Assembly: GCA_031002005.1 (NCBI GenBank)
Contig: CM061914.1
Coordinates: 14,556,148-14,620,147, forward strand
Direction: 5' to 3'
DNA from: Vandiemenella viatica
Taxonomy: Eukaryota > Arthropoda > Insecta > Orthoptera > Morabidae
DNA: 64,000 bases
Shown here: in pieces, positions 23,963 through 35,103 of the stretch
Position numbering within the stretch: the first letter of the stretch is position 1
Layout of the letters: every line of letters starts with the position of its first letter
The notes under the pieces: generated by a model
What the model was told of the DNA's origin: nothing
Database searches by the model: none
The model's input: the letters and a program-made list of their open reading frames with translations, nothing else
Translations under genes and position numbers: made by a program

Positions 23963-24832
23963 TAGAGCCTTTTTGTCCAGTCCGCTGGCTAAAAGCCTCT
24001 TCTGCCTACTCATCTGTCGGGAACTGAGGTTTTTACATCGGTACCTCTCCACCTGCTTTCTGCTGGGCACCCTCTTTACCAAAGTCCCTCTTCTCCATAG
24101 AGTCAACTGCTGAAGGTCTTCACCGTACGCTGGCACTGCTGCCCTCTATCCCTCCACCACTTTGTCCTGGCTTGTGATAGGTAGAGCTTGGCTTCTCTTA
24201 TATAGGTTGGCAGGGTTACAGGAAAATAAACAAGATGATTAATCAACATTCTGCTCAGTTCAAACAATGGGGAGCTAAATTTCATTTTTTGAATCTGCAC
24301 AACTATGAGTTCCTCACATTCTTAGATTGGTAGATTGGTAGCCCACTAACACCCATTTAGCTTGCACTGCCCACGATATCACAATTACGAATATAACTAT
24401 CACATGAAAGTCCAACACAGAAATAAAGAGAATCTTCCCCAGCATTTCTCTATTTTCTTTGTACTACATTACATCAGTTGCAAGACTATTTAATTTAATT
24501 GTGATGAAGCACATATTCCAGGTATAATTTGCCTACACAATCACTTTCCAATTTCTTATTAATTTTTGTATTAATGTTTGAATGTGATGTTCCCATGCAC
24601 CTACTTTATGAATTTTAATTTTTAATTATTTCAGAGTGTTAATTAAACTATTCAGCACACCTCTTGACAATTTATTCCAATCACCGAATCCTTACTTAGA
24701 AAGGAATAGTCTTTAATGCCTGAAACTGAATACCAATTTGTAGTCATGGTCAACTTTTCCCATCCACACACTACTCTTAACTCCTCTACCAACATCCTTT
24801 CAAGTCCCACCTTCTACATGCCAAGCACTCTC

Positions 24833-25886
24833 TTCTACATCTACATCTACATATATACTCTTCAATTCACAAAATTGTGGTTGGCAGAGGGTGCTCAGCA
24901 CCAAAGCTAATCTCTTTGTTGTGCATTCCAGCCCCTAATGGTACGAGGGAAAAAAGAATTCATATAAGAATCAGTGCGGCACCTTATTTCTCTAATTTTA
25001 TCTTTCTGTCCGTCCAACTCAAATAGGTTGGTGGAAGAAGTATTTCACTACACTCGAAAGTGAAAGTGGGAGTACGCATGTTTACCAATAAGTTCAAACA
25101 AAACGTGTGTCGTCTATCTACCAGAGACTCCCAGCCTAGTCTACTAATCAGTTCTGTGACGCTTTCATAAGGACTGTATCAAGCGGTCACGAATCGAGCG
25201 TCTCTTCTCTGTACATTCTCTATTCTTTCGATCAACCCCTTACGAAATGGGTCCCAAATGGCACAACAATAATCCAAATGTGGATGCACAAGAGATTTGT
25301 ATGCTATCTCCTTTGTTTGTTCATTACAATTTTTCAAGATTCGACCTATGAATCGCAATCTAGAATTTGCTCTACCTACTAACAAATTAGTGTATATGTC
25401 CCATTTCATGTTCCTTTGTACTGTTATTCCCAAATATTTCATAGAATTGACCATATCAATAACTGTATTGTTTAACTCATATTTCTGAACAATTGGATTC
25501 TTTTTGTTTGTTATGCTCATTGTTTTGCACTTTTTACAATTTAGAGTAAGTTTCCACTCAGCGCACCAAGCCAAAATAACATCCAGATCACACTGAATTT
25601 CTAAGTAGTCGTCCAAATTTTTTACTTCCCTATAAATAACAACATCATCAGCAAACAATCTAAAAAGGCTTTTCACTTTTTCTCCGAGATCGTTTATAAA
25701 AATTAAGAAAAGAAGTGGTCCTATTACACTTCCTTGAGGTACACCTGATGTAACATCTAGATTAGAAGAACTTTCTCCTTCAACGACAACATACTGCAAC
25801 CGACCAGTTAGAAAACCCTTTATCCATTCACAAAGCTGATCCGATATACCGCTAGCTCGAAGCTTCGCTAAAAGGCGGTTTTCTAC
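24833..25886 (-). mobile_element. LINE family B, 5' truncated, nested in family A
   Basis: Minus-strand non-LTR element of about 1.05 kb. It ends at low coordinate in a (CTACAT)-type microsatellite (24837-24853), the 3' tail. It holds the RT C-terminal half (25179-25799) and a 3' untranslated part with GAGCACCCTCTGCCAACC (as read on the minus strand near 24900), also found near 60550. 5' truncation is normal for LINE copies. Confidence 0.78.
25179..25799 (-). pseudogene. LINE family B reverse transcriptase fragment
   Basis: 206 open codons. [20 protein letters not shown] and FADDVVIY are RT motifs; FADD is the catalytic box of CR1/jockey-group LINEs. Then MKYLGITVQ and the RIENVQRRDARFVTA end. 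The N-terminal RT motifs and the endonuclease are absent because the insertion was truncated. Mirror image at 30610-31229 (split by a one-base deletion near 30886) and third copy at 35181-35800 (several frameshifts). Confidence 0.9.
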
Positions 25887-26173
25887 ACCCTCCTCATCTT
25901 AAAATGAATCCCAATCCAGCTTCTTCACCATATCAGTTAATTAATTGTGCTCTGCAGTAATTATGAAACAATTCTAGATGCACTCTCTGCACCCTTCTAA
26001 CTCCTGTATTTGTAGACCCAATACTACACCCCCATATTCAAGCAACAGTCTGAAAAAAGTTTTATGATCCAATATCCCTCAAATTTCTGGTACATACCCT
26101 CTCCAATAAATGAAGGATTTTAAAACCACGTCCTGTCCAATGTGTGCTGCCCAGTTGAGTTTATTATCAAATA

Positions 26174-27277
26174 GTAGCTGACCCGGCAATGCTTCACTAT
26201 TGCTGGACTTGAGTAGGCACATAGATTAAATGAAGAAATATTTACATATAAATTTTAAACTGGAGAGGTGATGCGCTTTGGAAATCATATGCAGGCAGTA
26301 TTTTTCTGTTTGTTTCAAAGTATAAGTGTGCAAATTCCCATTGAAATCTGATGAAATATGTGGTTTTGTCTAAATTATGGGGAGGAGGGGTGGGTTTTTT
26401 TAATTTTTTTGACAGGAACCATTTTCGACATCCCCTTGACAATTCACCATAGCTTCGCCGTAATCGGACGAACGGTTTGCGGGTTTGTTTAAATTATGAG
26501 GTGTTATGGGGAAGAGGGGGTAATTAAGGTGGTGGAAAGAGAGGAGAGGGATTGGGTTTTTGTGAAATTAATGTGAACAGTATTTCTCTCTCATTTTAAA
26601 GTATAAATGTACAAATTCTTATCTAAATTGGATAAAAAATGTGGTTTGCCTAAATTTTGGGGTTAAAATATAATGGGGGGGGGGGGGTGGAAAAGGGGAG
26701 AGGGGATGAATATTCGGAAACCATATGTTGGCAGTATTTTTCTGTTTGTTTTAAAGTATAAGTGTACAAATTCTTATCTAAATCGGATAAAAAATGTGGT
26801 TTGCCTAAATTATGGGGTAGAAACATAATGAGGGGGGGGGGTGGAAAGGGGGAGAGGGGATGTCGGAAACCATATGTTGGCAGTATTTTTCTGTTTGTTT
26901 TAAAGTATAAGTGTACAAATTCCTATCTAAATCGGTTAAAAAATGTGGTATTGCCTAAATTATGGAGTGAAAAAATTATGGGGGTGGAAAGGGGGTGAGG
27001 GGATTAATATTCGGAAACCGTATGTAGGAAGTATTTTTATGTTTGTTTTAAAGTATAAGTGTACAAATTCCTATCTAAATTGGATAAAAAATGTGGTTTT
27101 GCCTAAATTATGGGGTGTTATGGGGAATAGGGGGTGACTTTTTGGAAATTTTTTTTCACAGGAACCTTCGCAGGCGCACACTCGAAAACTCTCCAAAGTT
27201 TCATTGCAATCTGATAAATGGTATAGGAAAGCATAGAAGACGAACAAACCCACAAACATTGATTTTTATGTATAAGA
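26174..27277 (-). mobile_element. Helitron-like non-autonomous element with internal minisatellite
   Basis: On the minus strand it starts TCTTATACATAAAAATC after an A and ends GGGTCAGCTAC before a T, fitting Helitron insertion between A and T (the expected CTRR end is CTAC here, a one-base change). A hairpin lies just inside the end (GCAAT paired with ATTGC). The interior is an array of 142-150 bp units with TTTCTGTTTGTTTTAAAG, seen near 26598, 26740, 26888 and 27038. No coding sequence. Other copies: 29143-30237 (mirror), 36172-37278, 38515-40328. Confidence 0.65.
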
Positions 27278-27394
27278 TTATGCTCAGGATTGCATCCTTC
27301 AGGCCTATAGCAAGCATTCCCCCCCCCCCCCCTATAATCACAGTTTTACTAATTTATCTGTATACCTAATAAGACGACTCTTCTTGACCTTTTT

Positions 27395-27730
27395 TTATCG
27401 ATTATGTGTTGCCCTGTCTTTCCTCATTTTTACTATCTCCTTGAATAGTTCCAACTTCAACTCCACTATTCGTATATCTCTCGTGTACATGTTGAATCTC
27501 CCCCAAATATGTGCCTTTTTATAACTGTACCTACCAATATTTATTTTGTTACATGAAGCTAACAATCCATGAACAGCAAGAACTAAGTAATCAGTTCTGA
27601 GTGAACTTAACATCCACGACAGTCCATCTTTGATTGGGTAATGTGACAGGAACAGTCTACAAACATTCACTCTGCAAGAGCACATAAAATAGGCAGAACA
27701 CCAAAGCAGTGACTCCACCAAAATCTGCAA
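27395..27730 (-). other. Unrecognised 111-codon ORF
   Basis: Open frame with no family I recognise; mirrored at 28718-29071 and repeated at 37399-37734. It lies next to LINE family A sequence and may belong to it. Not supported as a host exon. Confidence 0.3.
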
Positions 27731-27965
27731 ATCTTATCAGGTCCCATTCAGAAAAGTAGAAGTTCAGTTTGAACAGGGTATGATAGTGTACAACTGTTCT
27801 TAAATTTTAGGATCATGATTGCTCAGTCACAAAGGAGAACAAGTTTGATTGACTGCTGTGCCTCACTACATTAAACACCATTTACTAAAAGACAAACAGA
27901 AAAAATGTATTTAATTGGAATATCATTTATATGCGAGTTTGTAACAAGATATTTAAATTTTCCAG

Positions 27966-28146
27966 GAATGGAATTCTTTGCAAATGAGAAAAGTTTCAAA
28001 GGAGTCATGTTAGATCAACTGATGGGTGGTGGTGCTGAAACAAAAATGGAATTAGCACAAAACATTAGTGAACTCCTTAGAAAAGGTGCTGTGAAGCCGC
28101 TTCCAACCACTATATTTACATCTGATAAAGTAGAAGACGCTTACAG
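27966..28146 (+). CDS. FASN: Fatty acid synthase, exon: end of enoyl reductase (assembled copy 1)
   Basis: 181 bp between TTCCAG and GTAAGT, entering in phase 1 and leaving in phase 2. Peptide MEFFANEKSFKGVMLDQLMG, then LRKGAVKPLPTTIFTS and DKVEDAYR. This is the C-terminal part of the enoyl reductase, where GAVKPLPTT and the EDAYR end are typical of insect FAS. Joins LG from 8477 and R-YMAAGKHVGK at 48541. The open frame extends upstream to 27905, but that part is intronic because the acceptor and homology begin at 27966. Two further copies exist (28307-28484 inverted, 37946-38126); only one can be in the real gene. Confidence 0.93.
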
Positions 28147-28227
28147 GTAAGTGAAAGCTTACAACATGACCTGATTACTTTCTCAAAATATGGAATCCAT
28201 AACATTTTGGTATCATATATATACATA

Positions 28228-31200
28228 TATATATATATATGATACCAAAATGTATGGATTCCATATTTTGAGAAAGTAATCAGTCATGTTGTAAGCTTTC
28301 ACTTACCTGTAAGCGTCTTCTACTTTATCAGATGTAAATATAGTGGTTGGAGCGTTCACAGCACCTTTTCTAAGGAGTTCACTAATGTTTTGTGCTAATT
28401 CCATTTTTGTTTCAGCACCACCACCCATCAGTTGATCTAACATGACTCCTTTGAAACTTTTCTCATTTGCAAAGAATTCCATTCCTGGAAAATTTAAATA
28501 TCTTGTTACAAACTCGCATATAAATGATATTCCAATTAAATACATTTTTCTGTTTGCTTTTAGTAAATGGTGTTTAATGTAGTGAGGCACAGCAGTCATC
28601 AAACTTGTTCTCCTAAATTTAAGAACAGTTGTACACTATCATACCCTGTTCAAACTGAACTTCTACTTTTCTGAATGGGACCTGATAAGATTTGCAGATT
28701 TTGGTGGAGTCACTGCTTTGGTGTTCTGCCTATTTATGTGCTCTTGCAGAGTGAATGTTTGTAGACTGTTCCTGTCACATTACCCAATCAAAGATGGACT
28801 GTCGTGGATGTTAAGTTCACTCAGAACTGATTACTTAGTTCTTGCTGTTCATGGATTGTTAGCTTCATGTAACAAAATAAATATTGGTAGGTACAGTTAT
28901 AAAAAGGCACATATTTGGGGGAGATTCAACATGTACACGAGAGATATACGAATAGTGGAGTTGAAGTTGGAACTATTCAAGGAGATAGTAAAAATGAGGA
29001 AAGACAGGGCACACATAATCGATAAAAAAAAGGTCAAGAAGAGTCGTCTTATTAGGTATACAGATAATTAGTAAAACTGTGATTATAGGGGGGGGGGGGG
29101 GAATGCTTGCTATAGGCCTGAAGGATGCAATCCTGAGCATAATCTTAACATAAAAATCAATGTTTGTGGGTTTGTTCGTCTTCTATGCTTTCCTATACCA
29201 TTTATCAGATTGCAATGAAACTTTGGAGAGTTTTCGAGTGTGCGCCTGCGAAGGTTCCTGTGAAAAAATTTCCAAAAAGTCACCCCCTATTCCCCATAAC
29301 ACCCATAATTTAGGCAAAACCACATTTTTTATCCAATTTAGATAGGAATTTGTACACTTATACTTTAAAACAAACATAAAAATACTTCCTACATACGGTT
29401 TCCGAATATTAATCCCTCACCCCCTTTCCACCCCCATAATTTTTTCACTCCATAATTAGGCAATACCACATTTTTTAACCGATTTAGATAGGAATTTGTA
29501 CACTTATACTTTAAAACAAACAGAAAAATACTGCCAACATGGTTTCCGACATCCCCTCTCCCCCTTTCCACCCCCCCCCCTCATTATGTTTCTACCCCAT
29601 AATTTAGGCAAACCACATTTTTTATCCGATTTAGATAAGAATTTGTACACTTATACTTTAAAACAAACAGAAAAATACTGCCAACATATGGTTTCCGAAT
29701 ATTCATCCCCTCTCCCCTTTTCCACCCCCCCCCCCCCCCATTATATTTAACCCCAAAATTTAGGCAAACCACATTTTTTATCCAATTTAGATAAGAATTT
29801 GTACATTTATACTTTAAAATGAGAGAGAAATACTGTTCACATTAATTTCACAAAAACCCAATCCCTCTCCTCTCTTTCCACCACCTTAATTACCCCCTCT
29901 TCCCCATAACACCTCATAATTTAAACAAACCCGCAAACCGTTCGTCCGATTACGGCGAAGCTATGGTGAATTGTCAAGGGGATGTCGAAAATGGTTCCTG
30001 TCAAAAAAAATTAAAAAAACCCACCCCTCCTCCCCATAATTTAGACAAAACCACATATTCATCAGATTTCAATGGGAATTTGCACACTTATACTTTGAAA
30101 CAAACAGAAAAACTGCCTGCATATGATTTCCAAAGCGCATCACCTCTCCAGTTTAAAATTTATATGTAAATATTTCTTCATTTAATCTATGTGCCTACTC
30201 AAGTCCAGCAATAGTGAAGCATTGCCGGGTCAGCTACTATTTGATAATAAACTCAACTGGGCAGCACACATTGGACAGGACGTGGTTTTAAAATCCTTCA
30301 TTTATTGGAGAGGGTATGTACAGAAATTTGAGGGATATTGGATCATAAAACTTTTTTCAGACTGTTGCTTGAATATGGGGTGTAGTATTGGGTCTACAAA
30401 TACAGGAGTTAGAAGGGTGCAGAGAGTGCATCTAGAATTGTTTCATAATTACTGCAGAGCACAATTAATTAACTGATATGGTGAAGAAGCTGGATTGGGA
30501 TTCATTTTAAGATGAGGAGGGTGTAGAAAACCGCCTTTTAGCGAAGCTTCGAGCTAGCGGTATATCGGATCAGCTTTGTGAATGGATAAAGGGTTTTCTA
30601 ACTGGTCGGTTGCAGTATGTTGTCGTTGAAGGAGAAAGTTCTTCTAATCTAGATGTTACATCAGGTGTACCTCAAGGAAGTGTAATAGGACCACTTCTTT
30701 TCTTAATTTTTATAAACGATCTCGGAGAAAAAGTGAAAAGCCTTTTTAGATTGTTTGCTGATGATGTTGTTATTTATAGGGAAGTAAAAAATTTGGACGA
30801 CTACTTAGAAATTCAGTGTGATCTGGATGTTATTTTGGCTTGGTGCGCTGAGTGGAAACTTACTCTAAATTGTAAAAAGTGCAAACAATGAGCATAACAA
30901 ACAAAAAGAATCCAATTGTTCAGAAATATGAGTTAAACAATACAGTTATTGATATGGTCAATTCTATGAAATATTTGGGAATAACAGTACAAAGGAACAT
31001 GAAATGGGACATATACACTAATTTGTTAGTAGGTAGAGCAAATTCTAGATTGCGATTCATAGGTCGAATCTTGAAAAATTGTAATGAACAAACAAAGGAG
31101 ATAGCATACAAATCTCTTGTGCATCCACATTTGGATTATTGTTGTGCCATTTGGGACCCATTTCGTAAGGGGTTGATCGAAAGAATAGAGAATGTACAGA

Positions 31201-34103
31201 GAAGAGACGCTCGATTCGTGACCGCTTGATACAGTCCTTATGAAAGCGTCACAGAACTGATTAGTAGACTAGGCTGGGAGTCCTGGTAGATAGACGACAC
31301 ACGTTTTGTTTGAACTTATTGGTAAACATGCGTACTCCCACTTTCACTTTCGAGTGTAGTGAAATACTTCTTCCACCAACCTATTTGAGTTGGACGGACA
31401 GAAAGATAAAATTAGAGAAATAAGGTGCCGCACTGATTCTTATATGAATTCTTTTTCCCTCGTACCATTAGGGGCTGGAATGCACAACAAAGAGATTAGC
31501 TTTGGTGCTGAGCACCCTCTGCCAACCACAATTTTGTGAATTGAAGAGTATATATGTAGATTTAGAAGAGAGTGCTTGGCATGTAGAAGGTTAGGATGTT
31601 GGTAGAGGAGTTAAGAGTAGTGTGTGGATGGGAAAAGTTGACCATGACTACAAATTGGTATTCAGTTTCAGGCATTAAAAGACTATTCCTTTCTAAGTAA
31701 GGATTCGGTGATTGGAATAAATTGTCAGAGGTGTGCTGAATAGTTTAATTAACACTCTGAAATAATTAAAAATTAAAATTCATAAAGTAGGTGCATGGGA
31801 ACATCACATTCAAACATTATACAAAAATTAATAAGAAATTGGAAAGTGATTGTGTAGGCAATTATACCTGGATATGTGCTTCATCACAATTAAATTAAAT
31901 AGTCTTGCAACTATGCTAGCATTCTGATGTAGTATGTACAAAGAAAATAGAGAAATGCTGGGGAAGATTCTCTTTATTTCTGTGTTGGACTTTCATGTGA
32001 TAGTTATATTCGTAATTGTGATATCGTGGGCAGTGCAAGCTAAATGGGTGTTAGTGGGCTACCAATCTAAAATGTGAGGAACTCATAGTTGTGCAGATTC
32101 AAAAATGAAATTTAGCTCCCCATTGTTTGAACTGAGCAGAATGTTGATTAATCATCTTGTTTATTTTCCTGTAACCTGCCAACCTATATAGAGAAGCCAA
32201 GCTCTACCTATCACAAGCCAGGACAAAGTGGTGGGGATAGAGGGCAGCAGTGCCAGCGTACGGTGAAGACCTTCAGCAGTTGACTCTATGGAGAAGAGGG
32301 ACTTTGGTAAAGAGGGTGCCCAGCAGAAAGCAGGTGGAAGAGGTACCGATGTAAAAACCTCAGTTCCCGACAGATGAGTAGGCAGAAGAGGCTTTTAGCC
32401 AGCGGACTGGCAAAAAGGCTCTATGTAGCGAACGCAGTTGTTCGCTTGGCTCATAAGTTAAATATTTGTCAATTATGAAATGAGGACAGCAAGTAGCACG
32501 TTAAGAAACCAGACAGAGGCATCGACCGAGGATTTAGAGCGCTGACAGTTAGGAAAAAGTGCGCAATGGTCGAGCTAAGGAGGACAATGACGGCATGGAT
32601 CGGCCTCATCATTGGTCTACCATTTGCCCCTCCACTTTAGGACCGTAGTGGGAGGTGGTGTAAAAACCTCTGCACGGGTATCGGAGAGTGTCTCGTTTGT
32701 CTTGTTTTGCCTTCATCAATCAGTCGCAGCCAGCAACAGTCGGAGCAGAGGGGACGCAGACGTCAGCCGCGTCTGGCGGCCGTGGCCGCGGGGTGGCGCC
32801 GCACACGAAGAAGATGAACAGCGCATAACAGGTTGGCTCTGCTGTAGGTTATGGTTGGACATGGAAAGCCGTCGTTGAATTGTAGATAGGGAGCTAGGGT
32901 CCTCTACAATGTCTAAGCTGGGGATTTCTGGTATAGATAATCGCCCACAGTCGAAGAAGCTCTTGCTGTCCTCCAAGTAAATGTCACACCCATGCAGTAC
33001 AATAATCAACCTATTTGCAGTATTCAGTATATGTCATAGTAGGATGTCTGAAGGCAGCCCAATAGCACCTTGCGTATTCAGCATACCACTTGTAAATTTT
33101 GTACAGTCTGATAGTAATATTGTTTATATGACATGTTTATGAAATCATTCACCCTGATGATCCTACCACGAATGTCTCACTCCGATCCCAGATCGACTAC
33201 TATGATCGATCCTTACCCATTCGCTATTCCTCTCATCGAATCTGGCCAAGTCTCCGCTCGGCCTGCTGCCAGGTTGCCATAGGTCCCCATAGGTTTACCG
33301 GTGTCCAGGTGGGGGCACTACAGTGTTGTTCAGATGTGGGGTTGAAAGCCAGCAGCACACCGGGTCAGTTCTTGGAGCAATATCGTCGTTCTGAGAGTAG
33401 TATAGGGGATCGAGGAGTATTCGTCTTCAGTAGGGGATTCCAGCATTGGTGTACTTCTGTCGAAGCACAGCCCTTACGTCGAGAACAGACGTTACGGCTT
33501 GTTATGTAGTGGTAATTAAAGAGAAAATATGCAAGCAGAATTATGCCATGTTCCAACCATACGGTAGAGCCGCAGAAGAGTTAGCGTAATATCAGAGGTT
33601 CCGAGGGCGCGGGACAGCGAAGCAGCGTCTGCAAAACAACAGTCAGCACGCAGGTGAATGGCAACATGTCGACGCAGCGACAGCGGTGAGCGAACCGTTG
33701 TAAGCAGATCCTAAGGAGGCCACGATTCTGACGTAAGTGACGCAAGCAATAGGCGCGGGAGAAATATCGAAAGATCTAAGCAGCAATGCCTCAAAGAAGC
33801 TCTAAATTATGAAATTGTTATGCCCATATAATTATTTTGTCACATGAAGTTGCTAAGGAAAAGTATGCAGCTTTATTAACTTTTATAAGATGTGTAACGC
33901 TAGTGATTACAGCGCAGTTGCATGAAAATTTAAGTGAAGAAGTCGAATTTGATGTCACGAGTCTATCCTCAGTTGCTTGAATTATAAGATTAAAATATAC
34001 AGTTATGAGAAAATCTGGTGAAAGCAAATTGGGAATGTAACAAATTTAATTTTGTTAATTTAAATGCAGAAGCAATAGTGCATAATGTTGGTAAAACTGA
34101 GTA
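28228..34103 (-). repeat. Right arm of the palindrome
   Basis: Mirror of 22269-28227. Contains the inverted FAS exon, the ORF at 28718-29071, the Helitron-like copy 29143-30237, LINE pieces 30237-31700, the LTR at about 32430-33325 and part of the LTR element interior to 34103. Nothing here is new relative to the left arm. Confidence 0.92.
28307..28484 (-). other. Inverted duplicate of the FAS exon (copy 2)
   Basis: Same exon on the minus strand in the right palindrome arm. It is 178 bp rather than 181 because three bases are lost, changing KPLPTT to NAPTT. Splice signals are kept. In the wrong orientation it cannot be part of the FAS transcript. Confidence 0.92.
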
Positions 34104-35103
34104 NNNNNNNNNNNNNNNNNNNNNNNNNNNNNNNNNNNNNNNNNNNNNNNNNNNNNNNNNNNNNNNNNNNNNNNNNNNNNNNNNNNNNNNNNNNNNNNNN
34201 NNNNNNNNNNNNNNNNNNNNNNNNNNNNNNNNNNNNNNNNNNNNNNNNNNNNNNNNNNNNNNNNNNNNNNNNNNNNNNNNNNNNNNNNNNNNNNNNNNNN
34301 NNNNNNNNNNNNNNNNNNNNNNNNNNNNNNNNNNNNNNNNNNNNNNNNNNNNNNNNNNNNNNNNNNNNNNNNNNNNNNNNNNNNNNNNNNNNNNNNNNNN
34401 NNNNNNNNNNNNNNNNNNNNNNNNNNNNNNNNNNNNNNNNNNNNNNNNNNNNNNNNNNNNNNNNNNNNNNNNNNNNNNNNNNNNNNNNNNNNNNNNNNNN
34501 NNNNNNNNNNNNNNNNNNNNNNNNNNNNNNNNNNNNNNNNNNNNNNNNNNNNNNNNNNNNNNNNNNNNNNNNNNNNNNNNNNNNNNNNNNNNNNNNNNNN
34601 NNNNNNNNNNNNNNNNNNNNNNNNNNNNNNNNNNNNNNNNNNNNNNNNNNNNNNNNNNNNNNNNNNNNNNNNNNNNNNNNNNNNNNNNNNNNNNNNNNNN
34701 NNNNNNNNNNNNNNNNNNNNNNNNNNNNNNNNNNNNNNNNNNNNNNNNNNNNNNNNNNNNNNNNNNNNNNNNNNNNNNNNNNNNNNNNNNNNNNNNNNNN
34801 NNNNNNNNNNNNNNNNNNNNNNNNNNNNNNNNNNNNNNNNNNNNNNNNNNNNNNNNNNNNNNNNNNNNNNNNNNNNNNNNNNNNNNNNNNNNNNNNNNNN
34901 NNNNNNNNNNNNNNNNNNNNNNNNNNNNNNNNNNNNNNNNNNNNNNNNNNNNNNNNNNNNNNNNNNNNNNNNNNNNNNNNNNNNNNNNNNNNNNNNNNNN
35001 NNNNNNNNNNNNNNNNNNNNNNNNNNNNNNNNNNNNNNNNNNNNNNNNNNNNNNNNNNNNNNNNNNNNNNNNNNNNNNNNNNNNNNNNNNNNNNNNNNNN
35101 NNN
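34104..35103. other. Assembly gap of exactly 1000 N
   Basis: Run of N with round length, a scaffolding gap. Apparent long ORFs across it are meaningless. Confidence 0.99.

Larger units (their letters stand above)
24620..27360 (-). mobile_element. LINE family A, minus strand, split by two later insertions
   Basis: Pieces with family A similarity flank two insertions. 24640-24832 (counterpart of the RFSFLGKGVRDWN end), 25887-26173 (reads LNWAAHIGQDVVLKS and later RRVQRV on the minus strand) and probably 27278-27360. A LINE of family B sits at about 24833-25886 and a Helitron-like element at 26174-27277. The boundaries are clean because the family A frame continues on both sides: DWDSF at 25900 and the lysine/tryptophan region at 24820. 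Confidence 0.65.
22269..34103. repeat. Giant inverted repeat (palindrome), arms about 5.9 kb
   Basis: Bases 22269-28227 reappear as reverse complement at 28228-34103 with only small differences, mostly indels in homopolymers. The centre is the AT dinucleotide run at about 28214-28240, between TTTTGGTATC and GATACCAAAA. The arms include part of the LTR element, LINEs, a Helitron-like element and one FAS exon. The right arm ends exactly at the N gap. Differences: the left arm has about 28 extra bases near 27812-27840, and the right arm and the third copy (35104-38200) share a base change near 28557/37870 that the left arm lacks. Confidence 0.95.

Noticed and set aside
24716..24910. 64-codon ORF with a run of Tyr-Ile
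   Set aside because: It comes from the antisense of LINE sequence and its microsatellite tail.
27905..27965. Possible N-terminal extension of the FAS exon (MYLIGISFICEF...)
   Set aside because: The acceptor at 27964-27965 and the match to FAS begin at 27966; the upstream part is intron that happens to be open.
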